The position numbers and the translations under genes were made by a program. Positions 14,567-22,194 of a DNA stretch of 29,797 bases are shown in pieces (position 1 is the first letter of the stretch; the number at the start of each line of letters is the position of its first letter). This DNA is from Brachyspira sp. CAG:484 (lineage in GTDB: Bacteria > Cyanobacteriota > Vampirovibrionia > Gastranaerophilales > Gastranaerophilaceae). The stretch spans positions 5,495 to 35,291 of the forward strand of contig HF989728.1 in the NCBI GenBank assembly GCA_000431315.1, read 5' to 3'. The notes under the pieces were generated by a model. It saw only the letters and a program-made list of their open reading frames with translations, was not told the DNA's origin and searched no databases.

Positions 14567-16123
14567 CTAAAATTCAAGTTTTTGTTTTACGGGCTTATAC
14601 GAATTACGCTTTTTATCTTCAAGCCTTTTCTGATTATAACCGTATGTTGCATATATCAAAACGCCCATTATTAACCACAACGGAAAGTATAATGATGAAG
14701 TTTTCAGGAATTTCATAGAATAAATCATTAATCCGCCGCAAGTTAAAATTCCAAGGACAGGGAATGTCGGACAGAAAGGAACTTTAAAAGGTCTTTCTCT
14801 TTCCGGATCTGTCTTTCTTAAAATCAATACCGCAATACAAATTATAATAAATGAAGTAAATGTTCCAAAATTACAAAGCTCCGCCGAGATATTCAAGTCC
14901 ATAAATAAAGAACAAATAATAACCACAATACCTGAAATCCAGGTTAAAACATGCGGAGTTCTAAATTTTTTATGGATTAATCTCAAAGACTTCGGCAAAA
15001 ATCTGTCGCGGCTCATTGCATATAAAATTCTTGTCGTACCAAGCTGATAAATCAAAAGAACTGATGTGAGCGCACATAAAGCTCCAATTGAAATAAGTCC
15101 GGCAAACCAGTTAATGCCAATAGCTCTCATAGCATGTGCTATAGGCGCCTGAATATCAATATGTCCTAACGGAACTGTACCGGTTAATACAAGAGCCACA
15201 CATACATATAAAATTGTACATATTATAAGCGTGCCTAGAATTGCAATAGGAAGATCTCTTTGCGGATTTTCGGTTTCTTCAGCTGTAGTTGAAATTGCGT
15301 CAAAGCCGATATATGCAAAGAATATTAAAAATGCACCCATAAAGACGCCTTCAAAGCCGTTTGGAGCAAAAGGAACCCAGTTTTCCGGCTTCACATAAAA
15401 TGCACCCACACATATAAATGAAAGTATCATAAACATATTTACACCGACCATAATACTTGCCACTCTTGTAGACTCTTTAACACCTTTGATTAACAAAAGC
15501 GTCAGAGCAAGCACAATAGCAATAGCCGGCAGATTTATTGCAACAGGAATTTTATCGAATAAATAGGGCATCTGTGTATGAGGGTCAAGTCCGAATTTAT
15601 CACAATAAGCAAACATAAATCTGTAATCATTTCTCAGCCACATCGGGAAATTAACAACAAAATCAGGAAGTACATGCTTAAAGCCTTTTAAGAATTGTAC
15701 AAAATATCCTGTCCAGGCGCTTGCAACAGTAATGTTTCCTATAGCGTATTCAAGCATCAAAATCCAGCCGACCATCCATGCCATAAATTCACCCATTGTA
15801 GCGTAAGTATATGTATAAGCACTTCCGGCAACAGGAATCATCGCTGCGATTTCACTGTAACATAGAGCTGAAAATACACATGCAACAGCGGCCATAACCA
15901 TTGAAATTATAATCGCAGGTCCGGCACCAACACCCTCCGGACCGCCCTGAATTGCAGTACCGATAATTGTAAAAATTCCCGTTCCCACAACTGCACCTAT
16001 ACCTATTACAATAAGGTCAAAAACATTTAATGTCTTTTTTAGTTCTGACTTTTTACTGGTTGCGATAAGTTCATCGGGGCTTCTTTTCGTTAAGCAGTTA
16101 GCTATAATTGATTTAATATTCAT
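14567..16123 (-). CDS. APC superfamily amino acid permease (second of a tandem pair)
   Basis: Secondary transporter of 518 residues with about 12 to 13 hydrophobic helices. The first helix carries the APC signature FDLIVIGIGAVVGTGIF, where the GxGIF bend coordinates the substrate carboxylate. LCYSEIAAMIPVAGSAYTY and FFAYIGFDAISTTAEE are further cationic-amino-acid-transporter / YfnA-type family motifs. Substrate cannot be assigned. It begins directly after the stop of its upstream paralogue, with no intergenic base, and the two share most motifs and the C-terminal RKTDPERERPFKVPF block. This indicates tandem duplication followed by divergence. Confidence 0.92.
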   Translation of the reverse strand: MNIKSIIANCLTKRSPDELIATSKKSELKKTLNVFDLIVIGIGAVVGTGIFTIIGTAIQGGPEGVGAGPAIIISMVMAAVACVFSALCYSEIAAMIPVAGSAYTYTYATMGEFMAWMVGWILMLEYAIGNITVASAWTGYFVQFLKGFKHVLPDFVVNFPMWLRNDYRFMFAYCDKFGLDPHTQMPYLFDKIPVAINLPAIAIVLALTLLLIKGVKESTRVASIMVGVNMFMILSFICVGAFYVKPENWVPFAPNGFEGVFMGAFLIFFAYIGFDAISTTAEETENPQRDLPIAILGTLIICTILYVCVALVLTGTVPLGHIDIQAPIAHAMRAIGINWFAGLISIGALCALTSVLLIYQLGTTRILYAMSRDRFLPKSLRLIHKKFRTPHVLTWISGIVVIICSLFMDLNISAELCNFGTFTSFIIICIAVLILRKTDPERERPFKVPFCPTFPVLGILTCGGLMIYSMKFLKTSSLYFPLWLIMGVLIYATYGYNQKRLEDKKRNSYKPVKQKLEF

Positions 16124-17716
16124 CTATTTCAATAATTCCTGTCTTTTTTGTTCAACTTTTTCATTGTGCAGCAAATTTTCATTAAGCCTGTTTTTTACAA
16201 ATCCATACAGCAAATAAATCATAGCACCAACTCCGAGCCATACCGGGAAAAGTAAAGCCGAACCGGACGGCTGCATAGATTTATAAACCATAAGCCCGCC
16301 GCATGTAATTATACCAAGAGAAGGCACAAGCGGAGAAAACGGAACCTTAAAAGGTCTGGGTCTTTCCGGATCAGTTTTTCTTAGTATTAATACTGCAACA
16401 CAAACTATTATGAATGAAGTAAATGTTCCGTAATTACATAATTCAGCTGCAACGTCTAAATTAAGCGTTAAAATTCCAACAACAGCAAGCCACCCTACAG
16501 TCCATGTCAAAAGTGCAGGTGTTTTAAATTTTGGATGCAGCTTTTGAAATCTCTGCGAAATAAAGTGATCCCTGCTCATTGCGTATAAAATTCTTGTAGC
16601 AGCCATCTCAAGCACAAGCAGTACTGAAGTAAGCCCCGCAAGTGAGCCAACTGAAATAAAACCTGCTGCCCAGTTTTGATGTGCAAGAGTCATACAGTAA
16701 GCCATAGGAGCTTTAAGAAAAGCTGCCGGAACCGGACCTGAAGTATCCTGCATGCCTGTCAACACAAGAGCAACAAGCACATACACTACAGTAGTTATTA
16801 TTAAAGAGCCTATAATCCCTATAGGCAAATCTTTCTGCGGATTTTTACACTCTTCAGCTGCGGTTGCAAGAGCGTCAAAACCAATATAAGCAAAAAATAT
16901 TAAAAATGCGCCTGCAAAAATTCCAGCACCGCCGTTAGGTGCAAAAGGAACCCAGTTATCAGGTCTTACAAAAAATGCACCTGCAATTACAAATAAAGCA
17001 ATAACAGCAAGCTTTACAAAAACCATAATACCGGCCATTTTAGTTGAATCTTTGGTACCTTTTACAAGAATCGCAGTGATTAAAAGTACAATTAAAATCG
17101 CAGGAAGATTTATGCAAAGCGGTACACCAAAAAGTCTTGGCACAAACGTATCAGGATTTTCCGCAAGAAATTTGCTTGCAGAGAATATATCATTAACAAG
17201 CCAAACAGGAGGATGTGCAATACAAGCCGGCAAAAACCTCTCAAACCCGCTCAAAAACTGGACAAAATGGTTTGACCATGCACATGCCACAGCAATAAAA
17301 CCAATAGCATATTCAAGCATCAAAACCCAGCCGACCATCCATGCTGCAAATTCTCCAAGAGTTGCAAATGTATAAGTATAAGCACCCCCTGCAACCGGAA
17401 TCATTGTAGCAAATTCACTGTAGCAAAGTGCTGAAAATATACAAGCAACAGCAGCTATTACCATTGAAATCATTAATGCCGGACCTGCACCCAACGCAGA
17501 ACCGTCTGCACTTCCAGCTGCGGCAATACCTACAACAGCAAAAATTCCGGAGCCGATAATGGCACCAACACCAAGAATTATTAAATCCCAAACGCCCAAA
17601 GTTTTTTCTAAACCTTCAGCCTTAGCTTCTTCAAGCATTTCATCCGGATTTTTAATACGGGTAATAGTTTTCAAAAAATTGCGAGTCAATGTCGCACGAC
17701 TGTACTTTTCTGCCAT
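16124..17716 (-). CDS. APC superfamily amino acid permease (first of a tandem pair)
   Basis: The 530-residue transporter has the same plan as the downstream paralogue: WDLIILGVGAIIGSGIF in helix 1, LCYSEFATMIPVAGGAYTY in helices 2-3, FFAYIGFDALATAAEE in the middle and RKTDPERPRPFKVPF near the end. It carries a longer charged C-terminal tail (RLNENLLHNEKVEQKRQELL). AAGGATG lies before the ATG at 17716. About 106 bases separate it from glyQ upstream. That gap contains a GC-rich hairpin and no obvious terminator, so co-transcription with glyQ is possible but not shown. Amino-acid specificity is unknown. Confidence 0.92.
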   Translation of the reverse strand: MAEKYSRATLTRNFLKTITRIKNPDEMLEEAKAEGLEKTLGVWDLIILGVGAIIGSGIFAVVGIAAAGSADGSALGAGPALMISMVIAAVACIFSALCYSEFATMIPVAGGAYTYTFATLGEFAAWMVGWVLMLEYAIGFIAVACAWSNHFVQFLSGFERFLPACIAHPPVWLVNDIFSASKFLAENPDTFVPRLFGVPLCINLPAILIVLLITAILVKGTKDSTKMAGIMVFVKLAVIALFVIAGAFFVRPDNWVPFAPNGGAGIFAGAFLIFFAYIGFDALATAAEECKNPQKDLPIGIIGSLIITTVVYVLVALVLTGMQDTSGPVPAAFLKAPMAYCMTLAHQNWAAGFISVGSLAGLTSVLLVLEMAATRILYAMSRDHFISQRFQKLHPKFKTPALLTWTVGWLAVVGILTLNLDVAAELCNYGTFTSFIIVCVAVLILRKTDPERPRPFKVPFSPLVPSLGIITCGGLMVYKSMQPSGSALLFPVWLGVGAMIYLLYGFVKNRLNENLLHNEKVEQKRQELLK

Positions 17717-17741
17717 CTAACATCCTTACTTTTTAATCCAG

Positions 17742-17786
17742 GGTCACCTCCTGTGCCCCGCTGCTGCGGACATTGTGAGGCTCACC
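17742..17786 (-). promoter_or_regulatory. GC-rich hairpin in the glyQ-permease gap
   Basis: On the minus strand GGT..CCTC pairs with GGAG..ACC. Inside it, TG.CCGC pairs with GCGG..CA around an AGCA loop. There is no U run, so it is not a plain terminator. It could be an mRNA-processing or regulatory element upstream of the permeases. It does not match a glycine riboswitch or T-box that I can recognise. Confidence 0.35.
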
Positions 17787-17822
17787 TTTTCACACATCAC
17801 TCTAAATTCTCGCTCACGTATC

Positions 17823-18737
17823 TTATCGCGAAAAATTTTCGGACAATTGATTTTCATCTTTACAAAGAGGAAAACCTAATTCTTCTCTTTGAGCAACATA
17901 CAGCTTTGCAACTGCTGAAGCCATTGTTCTAACTCTGTTAATAAAGTTAATTCTTTCGTCTTTACTGATTACGCCTCTGGCATCCAGCAGGTTAAATGTA
18001 TGCGAACACTTCAAAACATAATCATATGCAGGCAAAACAAGTTTTGCACTAACACAATTATCAACTTCTTTCTGATAAAGGTCAAACATAGTGAACAATG
18101 ATTTTGCATCACTTACTTCAAAATTATATTTTGACTGTTCAATTTCGTTTTGCAAGAAAATCTCACCGTATTTTAATTTATCATTCCACATAATATCGTA
18201 GACAGACTCTTTATTTTGAAGATACATAGCAATACGTTCAAGCCCGTAGGTCAATTCAAGCGCAACCGGTTTAACTTCCAAACCGCCTACCTGCTGGAAA
18301 TACGTAAACTGTGTAATTTCCATACCATCAAGCCAAACTTCCCAGCCTACCCCTGCTGCTCCGAGGGTTGGAGATTCCCAGTTATCTTCCACAAATCTGA
18401 CATCATGTTCTTTCAAATCAATACCCATAGCTTCCAAACTTTTCAAATAAAGTTCCTGGGCATTATCCGGAGAAGGTTTCAAAATAACTTGAAATTGATA
18501 ATAATGTCCCAACCTGTTAGGATTTTCTCCGTATCTTGCATCAGTTGGTCTTCTGCATGGTTCAATCATTGCAGTATTCCAAGGCTCAGGTCCCAATGAA
18601 CGCAAAAAAGTTGCAGGGTTCATTGTGGAAGCACCTTTTTCTATGTCATAAGGCTGTTGAATTATACAGCCGTAATCAGACCAAAACTTTTGTAAATTAG
18701 AAACCAGTTCTTGAAAATTTAAAGCCATAACACACAT
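17823..18737 (-). CDS. glyQ: Glycyl-tRNA synthetase alpha subunit
   Basis: Class II aminoacyl-tRNA synthetase subunit of the bacterial alpha2-beta2 GlyRS, charging tRNA-Gly with glycine. The 304 residues are near the family norm. Diagnostic stretches: FWSDYGCIIQQPYDIEKGAS, MNPATFLRSLGPEPWN, PCRRPTDARYGENPNRL (motif 2 region), WEVWLDGMEITQFTYFQQVGG and ALELTYGLERIAMYLQ (motif 3). The beta subunit gene glyS is not in the window. Conserved homology begins at ALNFQELVSNL, so the ATG at 18728 may be the real start rather than the one at 18737; neither has a strong ribosome site. Confidence 0.95.
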   Translation of the reverse strand: MCVMALNFQELVSNLQKFWSDYGCIIQQPYDIEKGASTMNPATFLRSLGPEPWNTAMIEPCRRPTDARYGENPNRLGHYYQFQVILKPSPDNAQELYLKSLEAMGIDLKEHDVRFVEDNWESPTLGAAGVGWEVWLDGMEITQFTYFQQVGGLEVKPVALELTYGLERIAMYLQNKESVYDIMWNDKLKYGEIFLQNEIEQSKYNFEVSDAKSLFTMFDLYQKEVDNCVSAKLVLPAYDYVLKCSHTFNLLDARGVISKDERINFINRVRTMASAVAKLYVAQREELGFPLCKDENQLSENFSR

Positions 18738-18769
18738 TCCAATATTGTACTATTTACACTCGTTCGTTT

Positions 18770-18798
18770 ATATTACGACTAACATAGCAAAAATGCAA
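18770..18798 (-). promoter_or_regulatory. Sigma-70-type promoter of glyQ
   Basis: On the minus strand TTGCAT (18798-18793), a 17-base spacer and TAATAT (18775-18770), about 33-42 bases before the possible glyQ starts. Consensus match only. Confidence 0.6.
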
Positions 18799-18837
18799 AC
18801 TTTATGTTTAAAAATATTAAGGAAGAATAAACAATGC

Positions 18838-19614
18838 TTAAAAACCAATTCTGGCAGTGACACCGATTTCTTTATACTTTGTAGAGCCGTAAGCCCCTAC
18901 GGATAAATTTGTATTATCCTTTAATTTTGTATCAAATTCTGCTTTAAATGCTGCATCACTCTGAAATAACGATGCACTTACGTTAAATGAGGTTTTCGGA
19001 GTAACAGTCTGTGCAAAATTTGTACTTACACCCGGGTTTCCTTCTTTTAAATAAATACTTCCTGAAAAATTATTTCTGCTGTCATTATATCCAAAATTTG
19101 CTTCCAAGGCATTATCAAATGGCTCGTACTCGATATTACCTGTTATTCTGGTTCTTTCATTTTTAAGCTGTTTTTCAAATCCCAGCCCGGCTGATTTATC
19201 GAATACATCAATTGTTCCCGAAATCCCGGTATTGTTACCGATTTCTTTTGTTGCGGTAACCTTATCTGCACGTACTTTGTAATTCAAGCTTTTAAAAAGA
19301 CTTGATTTTTTAGTGTACTCAGGCACATCCGGACGCATTACGGTAGACACTGCATCTTTTTTAGTCTTTCTCAGCTGGGTATCAAATTCTTCTGTTTGTA
19401 ATACAGGAACCGTATTATCCATAGGTTTGTCTGATTTTTTAAGCGACTTTTTACCTTCAATTTTTGTTTTTGCTTTATCCAGCAGATTTTCCCCAAGATT
19501 TACAGCAGCACTTATTTCCTCTGAATATGTTGTTTTAACTGCATCCAGAAGAGCCTCATCCGCATCGGATTTTGTGAATACTTTTACAAAGGTTTTTAAC
19601 CTTTCATCAGGCAT
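18838..19614 (-). CDS. Beta-strand-rich protein of unknown function, outer-membrane-barrel-like C-terminus
   Basis: The 258-residue protein has a charged, helical N-terminal half without signal peptide (MPDERLKTFVKVFTKSDADE, then Lys-rich). From about residue 108 it consists of repeated short amphipathic strands: ISGTIDVFDKSAGLGFEKQL, TRITGNIEYEP, LEANFGYNDS, NFSGSIYLKEG, SFNVSASLFQSD, NLSVGAYGSTKY. It ends in GVTARIGF. Alternating residues, Gly/Asn turns and a terminal Phe resemble an outer-membrane barrel, but the absence of an export signal conflicts with that. It may be a cytoplasmic or differently exported beta-repeat protein. GAGAGGA precedes the ATG. Unrecognised family. Confidence 0.68.
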   Translation of the reverse strand: MPDERLKTFVKVFTKSDADEALLDAVKTTYSEEISAAVNLGENLLDKAKTKIEGKKSLKKSDKPMDNTVPVLQTEEFDTQLRKTKKDAVSTVMRPDVPEYTKKSSLFKSLNYKVRADKVTATKEIGNNTGISGTIDVFDKSAGLGFEKQLKNERTRITGNIEYEPFDNALEANFGYNDSRNNFSGSIYLKEGNPGVSTNFAQTVTPKTSFNVSASLFQSDAAFKAEFDTKLKDNTNLSVGAYGSTKYKEIGVTARIGF

Positions 19615-19627
19615 AGTAAATCCTCTC

Positions 19628-19654
19628 TATATAATAAAAGTATTTTATTATATA
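19628..19654. repeat. AT-only perfect inverted repeat in the divergent intergenic region
   Basis: TATATAATAAAA (19628-19639) and TTTTATTATATA (19643-19654) form a 12-base perfect dyad with a 3-base centre. It carries TATAAT boxes on both strands just upstream of the beta-rich protein gene. It could be an operator, an AT-rich hairpin or a chance structure in an AT-rich spacer. Confidence 0.4.
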
Positions 19655-19690
19655 AAAATTGCATAATTTTTACATAAATATTAAACGATA

Positions 19691-19720
19691 TTTACAAATA
19701 AGACGCCGGCATGGTATTTT
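19691..19720 (+). promoter_or_regulatory. Probable promoter of the P-loop kinase gene
   Basis: TTTACA (19691-19696), an 18-base spacer and TATTTT (19715-19720), just before the AAGGAG site and the ATG at 19739. Moderate consensus match. It leaves a short leader. Confidence 0.4.
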
Positions 19721-19738
19721 AAAGAAAAGGAGTAAAAA

Positions 19739-20251
19739 ATGGCATTAAAAATTCTTATATTTTCAGGAAAACAATACTCTGGGAAAGATACAGCAGCAAA
19801 AATTATGCTAAAAAAAATGAAGGATTACAAACGCTGCGCAATGGGAGATATTATTAAATTAACATATGGAAAAGAAAAGGGACTGTCATATGAAGAAATA
19901 GAAAAAAATAAGGCTTTATACAGAAAAGACCTCATTGATTTAGGGAACTGGGGCAGAGCACAGGACCCGGATTACTGGCTAAAAAAAATTATAGCCCAGG
20001 AAGGTAATATTATTGTAACAGATGTAAGGGTTCCGCATGAATATGAAACATTTAAAAATGCAGGTGCCAAATCAATAAGAGTGGAAGCTTCCCGAGAAAC
20101 ACGCGCTAAACGAGGAGAACTGATAGGGGAAGACGATATTACTGAAACAGGTCTTGACCATATAAAGGATTGGGATTATGTAATTGACAATAATTCAGAT
20201 TACGAACATCTTGAACATCAGATTGACAAACTTGTAGAATTATTAAAATAA
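19739..20251 (+). CDS. P-loop kinase of the phosphomevalonate kinase (animal-type) / dNMP kinase group
   Basis: Small ATP-dependent kinase of 170 residues. The Walker A loop is SGKQYSGKDTA (9-19). The middle matches the animal-type phosphomevalonate kinase layout: YRKDLIDLGNWGRAQDPDYW (61-80), IIVTDVRVPHEYETFKNAGA with DVR at 95-97, SRETRAKRG, then GLDHIKDWDYVIDN and a C-terminal helix. Phage-type deoxynucleoside monophosphate kinases share this fold, so the substrate may be a nucleotide rather than phosphomevalonate. No other mevalonate-pathway gene is in the window, which leans against that pathway. AAGGAG gives a clear start, and a strong terminator follows the stop. Confidence 0.75.
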   Translation: MALKILIFSGKQYSGKDTAAKIMLKKMKDYKRCAMGDIIKLTYGKEKGLSYEEIEKNKALYRKDLIDLGNWGRAQDPDYWLKKIIAQEGNIIVTDVRVPHEYETFKNAGAKSIRVEASRETRAKRGELIGEDDITETGLDHIKDWDYVIDNNSDYEHLEHQIDKLVELLK

Positions 20252-20279
20252 AAACTCCGAAACGGAGTTTTTATTTTTT
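20251..20279. terminator. Intrinsic terminator shared by convergent genes
   Basis: AAAACTCCG (20251-20259) and CGGAGTTTT (20263-20271) form a 9-bp stem with a 3-base loop, followed by T-rich sequence. It serves the kinase gene (+) and probably also prepilin-like gene 3, which ends at 20278 (-). Confidence 0.85.
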
Positions 20280-21202
20280 AAAAATATCTAACTTTAAACG
20301 GATAATCTTTAGAAATTTTCCAGCCGTCATATTGTATAAGAGCCGTACAATAAGATGTCTTTGTAGAATTGCATCCGCTGTATCCGCCGTTAAGCAACCC
20401 GTTTCTTGTTCCATCCCAATTGTATTTATATGGTTCAAGCCCTTTTCCTGTAATATATTTCCATCCAATATCTGTTGTTTCTAAAGGCATATATTCAAAA
20501 AGAAAACGACAAATGCCGTCTTTCCTAGCTAATGCCTCACATTTCTCAGGGTTTCCAGTATAAAAAATTATATCACGCAGACTTTTGGTAAGATTATCAG
20601 TACCCAGCTGAAAAGCAGACCCGTCCGGAAGATAGTATATTACATAGCCGTCAACCGTTACCTTCTTCTTTAAGACAATAAATTCAGATAAATATTTTTC
20701 ATACCAAATATCAATCCTAGCAGTACCTTCTATAGGATTACCGTCCTCATCAAGGTCAACACCCGAAGTATCCTCATACCAATATTTTCTATCACCATGT
20801 TTTACTTCTGCCTGTTCAATAGCTTGGTTAAATATTGAATAAAACTTTTTTAATCTTGCTTCAACAACAAGATTAGTATGAGTTTGGATTAAATTTGGAA
20901 GTGTCATAGCTGCAACAATTCCAATAATACCAAGGGTAATAAGAACCTCTGCTAAAGTAAAACCCAAATTTCGGCAGGACGCAGTGTGAATGTCAGTGAA
21001 CCCGACCCGTAAGATGTCTGGAAAGCACGATTTTCCGATCCACCGAATAATTTGGGCAGCATGGCTGCGTTGCCCTAGCGAGTGTCTTGAAAAAATTTCC
21101 GTAAGTGTAAATCCGTTTTTAATATGTGACTTAACGTCAATAAAGGAGCCTAGATTACTTGCCCCCCCCCCCGAAAGCCTTACTATAATTGAACTTTAGC
21201 AT
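20278..21202 (-). CDS. Prepilin-like protein 3, out of frame at a poly-G tract, with a vestigial first prepilin motif
   Basis: Type IV pilin-like protein with LGFTLAEVLITLGIIG, a hydrophobic helix, a globular domain and the ending YCTALIQYDGWKISKDYPF, shared with prepilin-like gene 2. The start is the ATG at 21202, with TAAAGGAG and a consensus promoter. From it the frame reads MLKFNYSKAFGGGGK and stops directly after 11 G. With 10 G it reads on through more than 60 sense codons into the pilin. That leader contains KNGFTLTEIF, a truncated prepilin-like motif, about 50 residues ahead of the real one. The leader is also noticeably GC-rich (RSHAAQIIRWIGKSCFPDIL). ON-frame length is about 307 residues. 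A TTG at 20967 in the motif is not a credible start. Confidence 0.8.
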
Positions 21203-21219
21203 GATTTCAATCTCCTTTA
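21141..21219 (-). promoter_or_regulatory. Possible RBS-masking hairpin spanning the poly-G leader of prepilin-like gene 3
   Basis: UAAAGGAG at the ribosome site (21219-21212) is perfectly complementary to CUCCUUUA (21148-21141) after the G tract, with a few more pairs inward. The loop holds the leader codons and tract, as in prepilin-like gene 2. Role inferred. Confidence 0.45.
21162..21172 (-). repeat. Poly-G tract (11 G on the minus strand) in the leader of prepilin-like gene 3
   Basis: Eleven C on the plus strand, starting at nucleotide 31 of the leader ORF. The gene is OFF as given; 10 or 13 G would put it ON. Confidence 0.9.
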
Positions 21220-21240
21220 AATTTTATTAATAACAATCTT

Positions 21241-21269
21241 ATATTAACATATTTTTTACACATTTTCAA
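21241..21269 (-). promoter_or_regulatory. Sigma-70-type promoter of prepilin-like gene 3
   Basis: On the minus strand TTGAAA (21269-21264), a 17-base spacer and TAATAT (21246-21241), about 40 bases before the ATG at 21202. Nearly the same -35 and spacing as the promoter of prepilin-like gene 1. Confidence 0.65.
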
Positions 21270-21270
21270 T

Positions 21271-21307
21271 AACCCAAAGGGCTTTCAAATAAAAATCCCT
21301 TTGGGTT
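21271..21307 (-). terminator. Hairpin after the response regulator gene, possible weak terminator
   Basis: AACCCAAAGGG (21271-21281) and CCCTTTGGGTT (21297-21307) form a perfect 11-bp stem with a 15-base loop. No good U run follows on the minus strand, so termination efficiency is uncertain. The hairpin lies immediately upstream of the prepilin-like gene 3 promoter. Confidence 0.55.
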
Positions 21308-21341
21308 ACATGTTATTATTTTAATTTATACTAATTGTGAT

Positions 21342-22034
21342 TTAAACCATACCTTCTTTAACAGCTTTAACTGCAGCCTGAACTCTGTCATTTACGCACA
21401 TTTTCTGCAGAATTGAACAAACATGAGCTTTTGCAGTATGAACACTTACAATTAGTTCCTTTGCAATTTCTGTATTACTTTTACCTGTAACAAGGTGTTT
21501 TAGAACCTCATATTCTCTTTCGGTTAAAGGAACTCTGCCTTCACTTTGTGTTTTGTTAGGTAAAAATCCTATATTATCAACCTTAGGAAAAGAATTTAAA
21601 GCCATTTGAGATACCATAGGATCAATCCAGCAGGCACCTTCAGCAACATCCCTTACAACATCTGCGAGTTTTGACGGATCTATATCTTTCAGACAATAAG
21701 CACTTGCACCTGAGCTTAACGCTGCAATAACTTCTTCTTCCCTGTCATGTGATGTAAGTGCAATAACCTTTGTATCAGGGCACATTTCTTTTACTTTTAT
21801 TGTAGCTTCAATACCATTCATACCGGGAAGTCCGAGATCCATAAGGATAACATCCGGCTTTGAACGTTCAATAAGCTTTAGCCCTTCAATTGCATCTTCC
21901 GCTTCGGCTACTACGTTCATATCGTTATTTTCATTAAGAGCGCATCTCAAACCTACCCGGGTAAGTTTAAAATCTTCGATAATTGCAACTTTAATAACCT
22001 GCTTTTCAACTACTGTACCACTTTTTTCTGCCAT
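21342..22034 (-). CDS. NarL/LuxR-family response regulator
   Basis: Two-component transcription regulator, 230 residues from the ATG at 22034, which has GAGGG 7 bases upstream; a TTG at 22061 is less likely. The receiver domain (about 14-130) has the acidic pair E20-D21, phospho-acceptor D66 in VILMDLGLPG, T94 in IALTSHD and K116 in YCLKDID. The C-terminal LuxR helix-turn-helix (about 165-225) reads LTEREYEVLKHLVTGKSNTE then SVHTAKAHVCSILQKM. No sensor kinase is adjacent, so it is an orphan here. It is divergent from the amylase-like gene and lies directly upstream of prepilin-like gene 3; control of either is possible but unproven. Confidence 0.93.
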   Translation of the reverse strand: MAEKSGTVVEKQVIKVAIIEDFKLTRVGLRCALNENNDMNVVAEAEDAIEGLKLIERSKPDVILMDLGLPGMNGIEATIKVKEMCPDTKVIALTSHDREEEVIAALSSGASAYCLKDIDPSKLADVVRDVAEGACWIDPMVSQMALNSFPKVDNIGFLPNKTQSEGRVPLTEREYEVLKHLVTGKSNTEIAKELIVSVHTAKAHVCSILQKMCVNDRVQAAVKAVKEGMV

Positions 22035-22157
22035 TTTTAAACCCTCATATTTTACTGACAAAATTATTAAATCTTATCGAAACGGATTAATCCATTACCC
22101 GGGTGGGTATATTATTAAGAAAAGTTAAGAAAATACTTCGTATGGAGTAGAAACTCA

Positions 22158-22166
22158 TGATATAAT
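22158..22166 (+). promoter_or_regulatory. Extended -10 promoter of the amylase-superfamily gene
   Basis: TGATATAAT gives an extended -10 (TG-N-TATAAT) about 30 bases before the ATG at 22195. No good -35 is seen, as is usual for this type. Confidence 0.5.
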
Positions 22167-22194
22167 TTTATAAAGTGACGAAAGGGAGTAAAAC

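Noticed and set aside
17742..17786. Glycine riboswitch or T-box for the glyQ/permease region
   Set aside because: The conserved cores of either element are not visible, and the hairpin lies downstream of glyQ rather than in its leader.
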